DNA of 36,984 bases, from the NCBI GenBank assembly GCA_021803005.1, contig JAJZQT010000011.1:1-36984 (forward strand), written 5' to 3'. The notes beneath the pieces are model-generated. The model saw nothing but the letters and a program-made list of their open reading frames with translations, searched no databases and was not told the origin of the DNA. The translations under genes and the position numbers were made by a program. This stretch comes from Actinomycetes bacterium (GTDB lineage: Bacteria; Actinomycetota; Thermoleophilia; BMS3ABIN01). Shown piece by piece: positions 7,452 to 15,882 of this stretch (its first letter is position 1; the number at the start of each line of letters is the position of its first letter).

Positions 7452-8246
7452 TTACTGACGCCAACCCTGAATCATCAGTATGTTGGTAGGATCGAGATAG
7501 TTTTGAGCAAGTTGCCGGTCTATATGATTCAGCAATACATCGTTCCAAAACTTCTTTAGTACTTGATAACCTTTGAAAGCTTCCGAATGACACTCGCTAA
7601 AAGGCCTAAGGGAACCACACGGGCAAATCACGGAGTAAGGATTGGTTTTTGAATTGAGATAATGGTCTAGCAAACTAGACTGATGGCATATCTTATAAAG
7701 AACATCTAATTTTTTATAAAAAGTGATGTGCTTTTCAATATTTGCAAATGACTCAAGGAGACCCAAAACACCATGTGAATACTCACCCCAGGGCCAATGA
7801 TCATATTTCTCATGGAAACTTTGACTGTAGAAGTGTGGTACGACAACTTTTGTCATAAATTCCCGAAGGTTGAAGCCGTTCTGTGAGTATATTACTTCTT
7901 CGAAAGATGTCGTCAAACACAGATTTCCATCACCATAACAGTGAAAATCTTGCTTCCTGGGAATGCGCTTTCCTGTTTCATATACCTGAGGCCATATTGA
8001 ATCTCTCGTTTTCTCCAGATTTATTTCAATCTCGTATTTGTCATGTATAAGATTATTTCTCGACTTCGATTTTTTTGAAAACTGATAAAGATCAATCCTT
8101 TTTTTATCAGGAATGTACTCCATGCCAAAAGCAAGTATGCCAGATATTTTGCCAGGATTACCCTCTTTATAGGTCAGGTCAGGAAAGTTTTCCCGAAGCC
8201 ACTCTAGATCATCCTCTTCGATTAAGAACTCACTTGTTTGCGTCAT
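7452..8246 (-). CDS. E2-like (UBC-fold) protein with C-terminal SEC-C-type zinc motif
   Basis: This 264-residue protein resembles bacterial E2 (ubiquitin-conjugating fold) proteins. It has a YEIEI strand (residues 71-75), WPQVYETGKRIP (85-96), then H102-C-Y-G-D-G-N-L-C110-L, in which C110 sits where E2 enzymes carry the catalytic cysteine. WPWGEYSHGVLGL (151-163) resembles the segment after the UBC core in prokaryotic E2 families. Residues 208-220 (CPCGSLRPFSECH) form a SEC-C-like zinc motif. The start overlaps the MBL gene by 17 bases, so expression is coupled. No E1, JAB deubiquitinase or ubiquitin-like gene is adjacent. E2 proteins acting without E1 are known from short type II CBASS, but no CD-NTase is present here. 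The substrate is unknown. Confidence 0.7.
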   Translation of the reverse strand: MTQTSEFLIEEDDLEWLRENFPDLTYKEGNPGKISGILAFGMEYIPDKKRIDLYQFSKKSKSRNNLIHDKYEIEINLEKTRDSIWPQVYETGKRIPRKQDFHCYGDGNLCLTTSFEEVIYSQNGFNLREFMTKVVVPHFYSQSFHEKYDHWPWGEYSHGVLGLLESFANIEKHITFYKKLDVLYKICHQSSLLDHYLNSKTNPYSVICPCGSLRPFSECHSEAFKGYQVLKKFWNDVLLNHIDRQLAQNYLDPTNILMIQGWRQ

Positions 8247-9204
8247 AATACGGTTTTGGTGGTGTAAAGCTCACACTCGCGATCAATTTGCCCTTCTTTC
8301 TTCCACTACGCTTGGTGACATTTTCTGAAAGAGTCCGCTCGAAACCTCCGTCATCGCTTATTTCGTAAATGATATTTCCATCACAGGTAAGAAGGATCTC
8401 GTCAGCATGTTCCTCGTATATGCTCATCGCGTCCTCATGAGGTGGCCAATCCTGATCTTTTCCACCTCGATCTTCGCTTTCATCCATGCTTAGCGCTGAA
8501 ACTATTACAACTGACGGATCAATTGCTTTAATTCCTTCAAGGTATGGTTCGTCATCTTTCTTTTCCATAAAGAAGCTTCTTGACCCATGATGACTTGCAT
8601 GGAGATAATCAGATGTAAGAAGATTATCAAGTGTGGTACCGTCAGCCAGTTCACGCTCTGCGTAATACTTAACAACTTTATTCTTCCAACATTTATGGTT
8701 CGAATCGCCCGCAAAAAGAACAGACGCATCGCCGTACACCATTCTTAGAACCAAGCAATCATAATGAACGTCGTTGTTTTCGTCCTCAGCATATTTTGAT
8801 GAACTAAAACAGTAAAAAGTTGCTCCGCCTACTTCGTAGGGCGTCCTGCTCGCGCGAAGCTTAACTGAGCCAATTTTCTTTACTAAGGATAGGAAGTCAT
8901 CGTAATGCGGCCTGTCATTACCATCTTCAAACCGAAAGCCAGACTCCCATATTTTTCCTATTTTGAACTTTTCAGATAGGTCCTTGATCCCACAAAGATG
9001 ATCTTCATCGGGATGGGTTATAACCAAATAATCCAAAACTTTCTTTTCGTCATCTGTTTTAGTAATGTGCCGGTCAAGATATTCGAGAATATCTTCTTCG
9101 GCTGAATCGGTGTAATTGCAGTCAATAAGCATTGTCTGACCGTCGGGTAATTCGATAAATGTGGTGTCGCCATGACCAACATTAATGTGATGTACTTTTA
9201 ACAT
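8230..9204 (-). CDS. ComEC-like metallo-beta-lactamase-fold hydrolase
   Basis: This 324-residue soluble MBL-fold protein is closest in motif style to the ComEC/Rec2 hydrolase domain. Visible ligands are HINVGHGD (6-13), the H64-P-D66-E-D68-H69 metal motif, AGD167SN and LHASHHGS (201-208). In ComEC the domain is thought to be a nuclease; other MBL proteins cleave nucleotides, RNA or small molecules. There is no membrane channel domain or signal peptide here. AGGAGG sits upstream of the ATG at 9204. The gene overlaps the membrane-protein gene by 23 bases upstream and the E2-like gene by 17 bases downstream, a sign that the three act together. Confidence 0.85.
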   Translation of the reverse strand: MLKVHHINVGHGDTTFIELPDGQTMLIDCNYTDSAEEDILEYLDRHITKTDDEKKVLDYLVITHPDEDHLCGIKDLSEKFKIGKIWESGFRFEDGNDRPHYDDFLSLVKKIGSVKLRASRTPYEVGGATFYCFSSSKYAEDENNDVHYDCLVLRMVYGDASVLFAGDSNHKCWKNKVVKYYAERELADGTTLDNLLTSDYLHASHHGSRSFFMEKKDDEPYLEGIKAIDPSVVIVSALSMDESEDRGGKDQDWPPHEDAMSIYEEHADEILLTCDGNIIYEISDDGGFERTLSENVTKRSGRKKGKLIASVSFTPPKPYYDANK

Positions 9205-9877
9205 CTTTGCCTCCTGATTTTGTTAAATGATAATAGGCGCAATAGATTACTTCCTTCGCGAAATAGTAGCCTCGCTGTCTTGTTCGAAAGAATTCGATGG
9301 TTGCCGAAGCCCAACCCAGAATCATCACGATAGCAATGGCAGACCCGTTTTCATTTAACGACAGCTCATTCAGATAAGCGAGAATCAGAATGATCGTAAG
9401 CAGGGAAGACAACATCCAGGTGCTTGTTAGCAGTGCGCGATGAAAGGCATATGAGGCATTAAACGCTTCGACCCGTCCAATCTTTTCAGAATTAACGACA
9501 GCCATTGCCCTGGAAAAAACCTCTTTGTAATCACCACCTGCTTCTTTAGAGCTTCCAATGTCTAATGCATCTTTTAATTGCTTTACGATCTGACCTCTAT
9601 ATTCACCCAGCATATTACTCTTGCCGGACAGAAGATTGTCCGATGGGATACCGCCCCACAGAAAGTAATATATTGGCTGGACAAAACTTGAAATCGCTTG
9701 AATCACATGGCCAAGGGAATATGCGACAGCTAATCCAATACCAACGCCAAGAATCTCAGCTGTTTTGAACTCGAAATTGATTTTCAAGACATTGAATAAC
9801 CAAATCAGAACCGATAGCACGAGCAGGCCCGGAATTATGTTTGCTAAAAAGTCATAATATGAATATTTGTCGTTCAT
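9182..9877 (-). CDS. Four-helix membrane protein, putative effector of the E2/MBL operon
   Basis: I recognise no named family for this 231-residue protein. Predicted membrane segments lie at about residues 11-30, 41-66, 150-170 and 177-195. A soluble region of about 80 residues between the second and third contains a charged segment. The YDFLANIIPG start, a short cytoplasmic helix leading into the membrane, is reminiscent of membrane proteins in other defence clusters. AAGGGA precedes the ATG. It lies 15 bases after the LexA-like gene and overlaps the MBL gene. A membrane-disrupting effector, or an anchor for the other two proteins, is inference from context. Confidence 0.65.
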   Translation of the reverse strand: MNDKYSYYDFLANIIPGLLVLSVLIWLFNVLKINFEFKTAEILGVGIGLAVAYSLGHVIQAISSFVQPIYYFLWGGIPSDNLLSGKSNMLGEYRGQIVKQLKDALDIGSSKEAGGDYKEVFSRAMAVVNSEKIGRVEAFNASYAFHRALLTSTWMLSSLLTIILILAYLNELSLNENGSAIAIVMILGWASATIEFFRTRQRGYYFAKEVIYCAYYHLTKSGGKDVKSTSH

Positions 9878-9892
9878 TTTTCCCTTGAGTGA

Positions 9893-10510
9893 TTAAGGCG
9901 ATATTTCTTCTTGTTTGATGACAGTTCTTACAACACCCTGAATTATAAAATCTGCTGTCAGAATTATGGGTTTATGGGATGGGTTGCTAGATTTTGGCAC
10001 AAGGGCAATATACTTCGCGCTGGGTCGATAAATCTTGATGGTTGCTTCATCTCCAATCAGAGCCAGGACCGTGTCGCCCGGCGAAGCTTCCGATCTACTT
10101 TCAATCAAAAGTAAATCTCCATCGTCGATGCCAGCTTGATTCATCGAATCACCTTGAGCAGTCAGAAAGAAATATTTCTTCAAATCCCGCACCAGCCGCT
10201 CATCAATAGCAACAAAAGCCTCAATATTTTCTTCAGCTAGAAGTGGAGTACCGCACGCAACGCATCCGATTAGGGGGACGCTGACGGTGCGTTGGGACTC
10301 TTTTTCCATCACCACACCCCGACGTTTATTTTTTTCAAGCTCGATATAGCCTTTTTTTGAAAGTATTGTGAGGTACTGCTGAATTGAATTTACTGATTTA
10401 AACCCTAGCGCGTCAGCGAGCTCCTGCCGTGTAGGCATACGATCGTTTAGCCTAGAGAGCTCTTTGATTGCGTTTAAGACTCGCTGCTGTTTGCCTGTCA
10501 ATGGTTCCAT
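9893..10510 (-). CDS. LexA/S24-type self-cleaving repressor, first gene of the E2/MBL operon
   Basis: This 205-residue protein has the LexA layout: a winged helix at residues 1-65 (MPTRQELADALGFKSVNSIQQYL) and an S24 peptidase domain. The catalytic dyad is S122 (GDSMN) and K159 (ATIKIY). The scissile bond should be C86-G87 (VACGTP), Cys-Gly as in UmuD rather than the Ala-Gly of most LexA proteins. The host LexA is probably elsewhere; this copy sits on the element and opens the operon. A promoter with a -10 about six bases before the ATG and an inverted-repeat operator in its spacer suggests autoregulation and a leaderless message. RecA-stimulated cleavage after DNA damage would induce the downstream genes. 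Confidence 0.85.
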   Translation of the reverse strand: MEPLTGKQQRVLNAIKELSRLNDRMPTRQELADALGFKSVNSIQQYLTILSKKGYIELEKNKRRGVVMEKESQRTVSVPLIGCVACGTPLLAEENIEAFVAIDERLVRDLKKYFFLTAQGDSMNQAGIDDGDLLLIESRSEASPGDTVLALIGDEATIKIYRPSAKYIALVPKSSNPSHKPIILTADFIIQGVVRTVIKQEEISP

Positions 10511-10544
10511 ACATGTATTTTAACATGCGATATGTAAATGTAAA
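10509..10544 (-). promoter_or_regulatory. Operon promoter with operator inside the spacer
   Basis: Read on the minus strand: -35 TTTACA (10544-10539), 16-base spacer, -10 TAAAAT (10522-10517), and the ATG at 10510 near the expected transcription start. The inverted repeat TTTACAT-N5-ATGTTAA (10538-10520) fills the spacer. A perfect 10-bp palindrome ATACATGTAT (10518-10509) runs over the start codon. The half-site ATGTWAA occurs three times. Confidence 0.65.
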
Positions 10545-10600
10545 GTAAAAAATTTTGTACTACATTCAACGTCCATGAATTATAGCCAAGGTTGATTAAT

Positions 10601-13600
10601 CTATATTTGATCTATTTTAGTCATTAACTTCTCCGTCTCGATTAAGACTTTGATTATTTTCTGATAATGATCAATATCTTCGTTGCTTAGCTTTCTGCCC
10701 TTTCGATCTTTAAGCCATTTTTGGGCGGGTTGGTAGCCGCCTATATAGAAATTCCATGCTAATTCAGGCACGTTTCCAAAATATTGTTTGGCATTAATCC
10801 AAATTTTTTGTTCCTCATAACGATTTCTTTCTACTTCATCGCTTCCTGATATTGGATATGAGGTTTCATAATCGTTTAATATCTTAGAATTCATCAGATG
10901 AAGCTCTTTTAACTCATTTCCTAATTTTCCTAGCTTTCTGAACGTAGTATCATCTTTAGGAATTGGAATACGCGGGAAATCGATTTTCAGCAAATCTTGG
11001 TACTTTGAGCGATACTTTGGCGAATACAAGACGGCATAAATATAATCCAGGATTTCCTCTGGGCTATTTTTCGATGTCAGATTTTTAGTAAACTCCTTTA
11101 GCACATCTGGCTTGAAGTTCGGTGTGCGTGTACCATCATCGTGGTAGAGATAGAGAGGGAAAATATAACCCCACTCTTTTGTTTGCAATGATATCGCGCC
11201 GCTTTCAATCATATTTGCTGTGACTAGAGCATGCTGGAACTTAAAAGTGCTTTGTTGACGAACTGTAACTAGCCCAATGTTTTCGTGGTCAATGAAGTGC
11301 CTAAAGGTGGATTCGCGAGGATATGCGATAAACCCCTTTGACTTTCCCGTATACGCAGTTTTGCGTATATCAAATGGGCGGTATAGCACTTTCTCTAGGG
11401 CAAATCCATTTTCCAGATCACTTTTTGCCCAATCTATTCGCCAATCTCGCCCATCAGCTGGCAATGCATATTTTGTCCTGATCTGAGGAGCATCAAGTTC
11501 CTCAAAATCGTTGGTGATCAATGTTAGCTCTTTGTTCGTCAATGGAAAGCAAATCTTGTCTCTTTTTGATTGGATGCCCGAATTCTGGTGGATAAAAAGG
11601 TCATCGACCTTAACTCCAGCTGAGTATTCTTTCTCTTGGCTTTCATTTCTGGGCACAAAAAAGTAGTTTGGCGCAGAACTCGAAATCTTATGCCACTTTA
11701 CTTCCATCCCTAACTTGTCAAACTTATTGTGACGCGTGCCATAAAGCTCTGCAAAAGAAACTTCGCCAAGTCCTTTCTTATTGCTCCTTTTTACAAAGAC
11801 ACTTATCGCGACGCCTTGCTGAATAGCAAAAACATTCTCGTCCTTCGTGCCGTCAGGAGAAACTTCGTTTTTCTTTGTACTGCCATGTAGATCTAAAATG
11901 TATAATTGATCGAACGTTTCGAGCAGATGCTTACGCATTTGGCGGTGGGTTATGCCATCGATGTAGCTGTTGTTTGTTATCATCGCCACAATTCCCGCCC
12001 CATTTTTTAAAATCATTTCTTCAGCAAAGCGAATAAACTTTATGTAGTCATCATCAAGATTGATCTTTCGCTCGTTAAGGGCCTTTTTGTAATCCTTTAA
12101 GAGATCTAGAATGTATTCGCTCTTATTATTACTACTAATGCTGTATGGTGGGTTGCCCATGACCACCATAATTGGACGCTCATGCTTTATCTTGGCGGCC
12201 TCTTCGGCCTCATGACTTACCACATCTGCAAGACCGAAGCTAAAGAGATCTGGCTGGCTCGGATTACCTTCTTCTAAAGTATTTGTGAGATATACACCGA
12301 TACGCTGTTTCGGTTTTGCACCCATTTCTTGAAGAGTCATACCTAGCTTGAGGTGTGCAATGGTATATGGAGCCATCATCAGCTCAAAGCCGTAGATCCT
12401 TGGAAGAAGATCATCCTCAACATAACCTGGCCAGCGGCCTTCTTGACCCTTAAAACCCTGATAAATATGCTTCATGACTTCGTTTAGAAAAGTTGCTGTT
12501 CCTACAGCGGGATCGAGGATCTGAACGCGGTGTAGATCTTTTTTGTAACTTTTGCCCTGACTAGTGAGTGTAACTTTTTTCTTACTGGTATCGGCGAGAC
12601 CTTTGGGCAAACCAAAGTCTCTTTTCAGTATCTCATCCACATTTTTGATGATGAAGCGCACCACAGGCAGGGGCGTATAGTAAGCACCCATTTGCTTGCG
12701 TATCGCAGGGTCATATTCCCTCAGGAAATCCTCATAGAAATGAATGATGGGGTCTTTCTCATCACCAACCTCAAACAACTTTAGATGTTTGTGAACTAGC
12801 ATATTCACATCACTGACGGAAAATACCTCACATAACTCATCCACGATGTATGCTAGTCGCTTATCAAAACGGGGACCGACTATATGGTCGAAGAATTCGC
12901 GTAGGAAAGGATTACTGGCAGGAACGAGGTCACGCGCTTCCTTGCGATCAAAGTTCTCTGGGGTTGTGTCATTATAGCGAGCTACAAAGAGGCCGTAGAC
13001 GAGCGTCTGCGAATACATGTCTGCAAATTTCTCTGTCGTGAGATCATGTACAAGAAGCTCTTTCATCATGTTGTACATTTTCTCTAGCTCTTGGTTCCTC
13101 TCATCATCTTCATGCGCTAGATATAGCTGGACATTATCGCGAATACGCCTGGCTTTAGCCCCCATAATTTCGGCCAAACGTTTGCCACTTTTTATTGACT
13201 CTGGTTGGAGCTCTAAGAACTGTGCTAGCTCGTCAGCCAGCTGTCCATACATCGCGGGGTTTAGATGAAGTGTTCCATGCTTCAGTTCACCAATAGTGAT
13301 GGTTCGATATTTGCTGCCATTTTGAAAAAATCGAAATTCTATGTAGTTGGTAAGAAAGAGATTCTCATATCCACCATAGCGCCGCATCTGGTCGGTCTTC
13401 TCGGTCTTATCAAGAGAAACATCAATATCTTTTGCCTCAGCGTATCCACGGATAATGTCCTTATTGGATCTGTTCAGGAATACGAAGTCGGGATTTCCGT
13501 GAGCCGAACGTTTTGGGTCATTGATTGCCGTGACACCTTTGAAGCTTGACATCAGTCTCTCAAGTGCCGGACGATAGGCATGTTCCTTAGCGTGACCACT

Positions 13601-13663
13601 TTTGTACTGGGTCAGCACTTCGCCAACATACTGTTCAATTATTTTTATGGTTTCACTACTCAT
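10601..13663 (-). CDS. Fused restriction-modification enzyme (nuclease + N6-adenine methylase + specificity domain)
   Basis: This 1020-residue single-chain enzyme should both methylate adenines at a target site and cut unmethylated DNA. The N-terminal PD-(D/E)XK nuclease has D59 and E76-A-K78, with Q92 in the following helix. A helical linker leads to the methylase: GAYYTP (326-331), SAM-binding DPAVGTA (384-390) and catalytic NPPY (504-507). The C-terminal 450 residues should recognise DNA. It resembles proteins annotated as type ISP, but there is no room for the SF2 helicase of the LlaGI class, so a type IIG/IIL mode is more likely. It is separated from the LexA-like gene by 90 bases holding that gene's promoter. 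Confidence 0.85.
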   Translation of the reverse strand: MSSETIKIIEQYVGEVLTQYKSGHAKEHAYRPALERLMSSFKGVTAINDPKRSAHGNPDFVFLNRSNKDIIRGYAEAKDIDVSLDKTEKTDQMRRYGGYENLFLTNYIEFRFFQNGSKYRTITIGELKHGTLHLNPAMYGQLADELAQFLELQPESIKSGKRLAEIMGAKARRIRDNVQLYLAHEDDERNQELEKMYNMMKELLVHDLTTEKFADMYSQTLVYGLFVARYNDTTPENFDRKEARDLVPASNPFLREFFDHIVGPRFDKRLAYIVDELCEVFSVSDVNMLVHKHLKLFEVGDEKDPIIHFYEDFLREYDPAIRKQMGAYYTPLPVVRFIIKNVDEILKRDFGLPKGLADTSKKKVTLTSQGKSYKKDLHRVQILDPAVGTATFLNEVMKHIYQGFKGQEGRWPGYVEDDLLPRIYGFELMMAPYTIAHLKLGMTLQEMGAKPKQRIGVYLTNTLEEGNPSQPDLFSFGLADVVSHEAEEAAKIKHERPIMVVMGNPPYSISSNNKSEYILDLLKDYKKALNERKINLDDDYIKFIRFAEEMILKNGAGIVAMITNNSYIDGITHRQMRKHLLETFDQLYILDLHGSTKKNEVSPDGTKDENVFAIQQGVAISVFVKRSNKKGLGEVSFAELYGTRHNKFDKLGMEVKWHKISSSAPNYFFVPRNESQEKEYSAGVKVDDLFIHQNSGIQSKRDKICFPLTNKELTLITNDFEELDAPQIRTKYALPADGRDWRIDWAKSDLENGFALEKVLYRPFDIRKTAYTGKSKGFIAYPRESTFRHFIDHENIGLVTVRQQSTFKFQHALVTANMIESGAISLQTKEWGYIFPLYLYHDDGTRTPNFKPDVLKEFTKNLTSKNSPEEILDYIYAVLYSPKYRSKYQDLLKIDFPRIPIPKDDTTFRKLGKLGNELKELHLMNSKILNDYETSYPISGSDEVERNRYEEQKIWINAKQYFGNVPELAWNFYIGGYQPAQKWLKDRKGRKLSNEDIDHYQKIIKVLIETEKLMTKIDQI

Positions 13664-13673
13664 AATTTATCCA

Positions 13674-13702
13674 ATTATAATGCTAAAAAATTGATATTTA
13701 AA
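13674..13702 (-). promoter_or_regulatory. Probable promoter of the restriction-modification gene
   Basis: Reading the minus strand, a perfect -10 (TATAAT, 13679-13674) lies 10 bases before the ATG at 13663, with a weak -35 (TTTAAA, 13702-13697) 17 bases upstream. The surrounding DNA is strongly A+T-rich. Confidence 0.5.
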
Positions 13703-13757
13703 CCTTTATTTGTTATACAAAGTGCCTAAACCTCCATATGCCACACTTGAAAAATCT

Positions 13758-13787
13758 TTGACAGAAAAAACTACTTCGTGATAGATT
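13758..13787 (+). promoter_or_regulatory. Probable promoter for the small membrane-protein gene
   Basis: TTGACA (13758-13763), an 18-base spacer and TAGATT (13782-13787) face right. They leave a leader of about 120 bases before the gene at 13915. The leader contains the inverted repeat AAGCGAT...ATCGCTT (13826-13832 and 13849-13855). The 251-base gap 13664-13914 holds nothing else I can identify. Confidence 0.5.
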
Positions 13788-13914
13788 TCCCAGCTGATGA
13801 GCCAATTTGACTATCTTGGTCTTAAAAGCGATTCTGCTTGGCTATCATATCGCTTCTAGCTGAAAAGCTCATCTTCTGGGACATTTCCTGCTCCAATAGT
13901 GAAAGGGTCGTGAA

Positions 13915-14460
13915 ATGCTTTCTTTAACTGGTATTTTTTGGATTTTGATAATCGTGCTCATTGTTGCAACAATCCTCAGACTCACCAAGAATCTCAAAGA
14001 GGAAAACGTAGTGCAACGCTGGGGTGCTTACCTCCCAGGCCAGAATCAAGCGGGCGAGGAATATTTAGCTCTTGCCGAGCAAGAAATTGCAAAGAGAAAC
14101 ACAAGCTTCAGCAAAGAGCGAATCAATTTCGGTATGACGGGTCAGGGTGGGCCTGCTTTAAGAATCGTCTATAGCCCTACTTATTCGAGCTACATCACCT
14201 ATGACATAACTGGTGATGACCTCTTCCTCCATTACGTCCTGTACCGAAGAGGTGATTGGTTCTACAGTATTCCTTTTCTCGGCAAGATCTTATTTCGGCT
14301 ATTTAAGAACGTTTACGTCCATGACCATAACAAGCTGATTGGCTTTGCCTCCGTAACCATCGACTGCGCCAAGGAAGCCGCCGGCAATCTCATGGATAAG
14401 TTCAGTATGGACAAATCGAAGCGAATTAAGGAATCCAGTGGCCTGCTTGGTCCGCTTTAG
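13915..14460 (+). CDS. Unknown protein with one N-terminal membrane helix
   Basis: I do not recognise this 181-residue protein. Residues 4-23 form a single hydrophobic helix followed by a basic stretch (RLTKNLK), consistent with a membrane anchor and a cytoplasmic body of about 155 residues. The body is rich in aromatic residues (YSPTYSSYITYD, WFYSIPFLGKILFRLF). It is the only plus-strand gene between 6.7 and 18.8 kb and has its own probable promoter. It meets the TraD-like gene tail to tail with a four-base overlap. GAAAGGG lies upstream of the ATG. Cargo of the element is the only inference I would make. Confidence 0.6.
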   Translation: MLSLTGIFWILIIVLIVATILRLTKNLKEENVVQRWGAYLPGQNQAGEEYLALAEQEIAKRNTSFSKERINFGMTGQGGPALRIVYSPTYSSYITYDITGDDLFLHYVLYRRGDWFYSIPFLGKILFRLFKNVYVHDHNKLIGFASVTIDCAKEAAGNLMDKFSMDKSKRIKESSGLLGPL

Positions 14461-15848
14461 TCTAGGAAGCTATAGGGCTCGTCCTGCTCAGCAGCAATCG
14501 GATCAGGGAATGTGACAACCTCTGAATCGGGGAAAGTAACTTCTTCGTCCAGTTTGGCTAAGCTGATTGTTCTTCCCGATTCCTTATTAAGGCGTCTAAG
14601 CGTTGCCTGATTCTGTTCCAGTCGCCAGCTTTCTTCCAAATCGAAGGTTCGGAACGTCATCTGATCTTTGCCCTTCGTTTTTAGAATGGCGACCTGAGTT
14701 GGAAGGGCGATTAGTTCGCTTATGCCTTCCTCCCTCTGCTCGTCCTTCGTGAAATAGGTATATGAGTCCTCATTTCTGATCTTCCAGTCATACGGGTCGT
14801 AATCTTTGATGTACTTTACGATCAGTTCAGCGTCCTGCCTGTCGCATCTGTAAATAACAAAGTTCTTTGCGTTGCCGAGAATAATATCCCGTAATTGCTG
14901 GTCGAGCTGAACAAGACTCTGATGAGCAAGGATAAGAGAAAGGCCATATTTTCTGGCTTCGCTCATGATCTCCGCAAAGCTCAACGTTGCGTAGTTCTGA
15001 AACTCGTCCACATACAGATAAAATGGCTTCCTGGCTGACGGCGGTAAATCAACTCTCGACATTGCCGCCATTTGGATTTTGGCCACGAACAGAGCTCCAA
15101 GAAGAAAGCTGTTTGTTCTCAATACTCCCTTAGCCAAATTTATGAGGACCACTTTCTCTTCATCCATAATCTGCCTGAAATCAATCGTTGATTTCTTTGC
15201 TGAGAGCATAAGACGGATTCTTGGATCGCTTGTAAATGAGGAAACTTTATTGAGTGTAGATTCGATGTTCGATATTCGCTCTTTCTCTTCCCACTTCTCA
15301 TATCTGTTGTGCCAGAAGGAATCGACGGCCTCATAAGTTACGTGCTTCATTTTTTCTTTGCGGAATTGCTCGTTTGTGAGGAGCGGTTCAATGTCGAGCA
15401 TCGTTCCGCCCGCTTCGATGAGGGTCAAAACAGCATTTCGCAATATCTCAATCAGCCTGGGCGTCTTGTCATCTGAGAGGTTCCAGATTTTCCTGAAAAC
15501 CTCGATGAGCTCCAAGGTCTGGGTGTATGGGTCGATTCCTTCTTGCTGTTCGAGAGGGTTGAAACCAATTATGTTGTCGGGGTCGGTCATTTCGACCAGG
15601 GTGACGTTTCGAAAGTCGTCAAGATTTCCAACTATGTCATTCACTAAATCGCCGTGAGGATCAATAACCCCACATCCATTGCCGTTCATGATATCGCCGA
15701 GTATCCAGGTCGCCAGACCCTTTGACTTGCCAACACCTGAACTGCCAAGTACATAGACGTGTGTGGATCTGTCCTCTTCGGGCAAATAAAAACCGACGAC
15801 CTCGTCGGCATCGTCATAGGTCATACCAATTTTCAGAGCTGAATCCAT
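14457..15848 (-). CDS. TraD/VirD4-like conjugation coupling ATPase
   Basis: This 463-residue P-loop ATPase of the TraD/TraG/VirD4 (HerA-FtsK) group has Walker A GSSGVGKS at residues 35-42, VIDPHGD at 61-67, and Walker B YLYVDEFQN near residue 290. LILAHQSLVQLD follows, which resembles the sensor region of coupling proteins. Such proteins deliver relaxase-bound DNA to a secretion channel. There is no N-terminal membrane helix pair, so it is the soluble type. It starts 34 bases after the HTH gene ends, in the leftward run that begins with the replication-relaxation gene. No other type IV secretion genes are in the window, so the element may be mobilisable rather than self-transmissible. Confidence 0.8.
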   Translation of the reverse strand: MDSALKIGMTYDDADEVVGFYLPEEDRSTHVYVLGSSGVGKSKGLATWILGDIMNGNGCGVIDPHGDLVNDIVGNLDDFRNVTLVEMTDPDNIIGFNPLEQQEGIDPYTQTLELIEVFRKIWNLSDDKTPRLIEILRNAVLTLIEAGGTMLDIEPLLTNEQFRKEKMKHVTYEAVDSFWHNRYEKWEEKERISNIESTLNKVSSFTSDPRIRLMLSAKKSTIDFRQIMDEEKVVLINLAKGVLRTNSFLLGALFVAKIQMAAMSRVDLPPSARKPFYLYVDEFQNYATLSFAEIMSEARKYGLSLILAHQSLVQLDQQLRDIILGNAKNFVIYRCDRQDAELIVKYIKDYDPYDWKIRNEDSYTYFTKDEQREEGISELIALPTQVAILKTKGKDQMTFRTFDLEESWRLEQNQATLRRLNKESGRTISLAKLDEEVTFPDSEVVTFPDPIAAEQDEPYSFLD

Positions 15849-15882
15849 ATTGAATGATTATATTCCGAGCCTTAATCATTGC

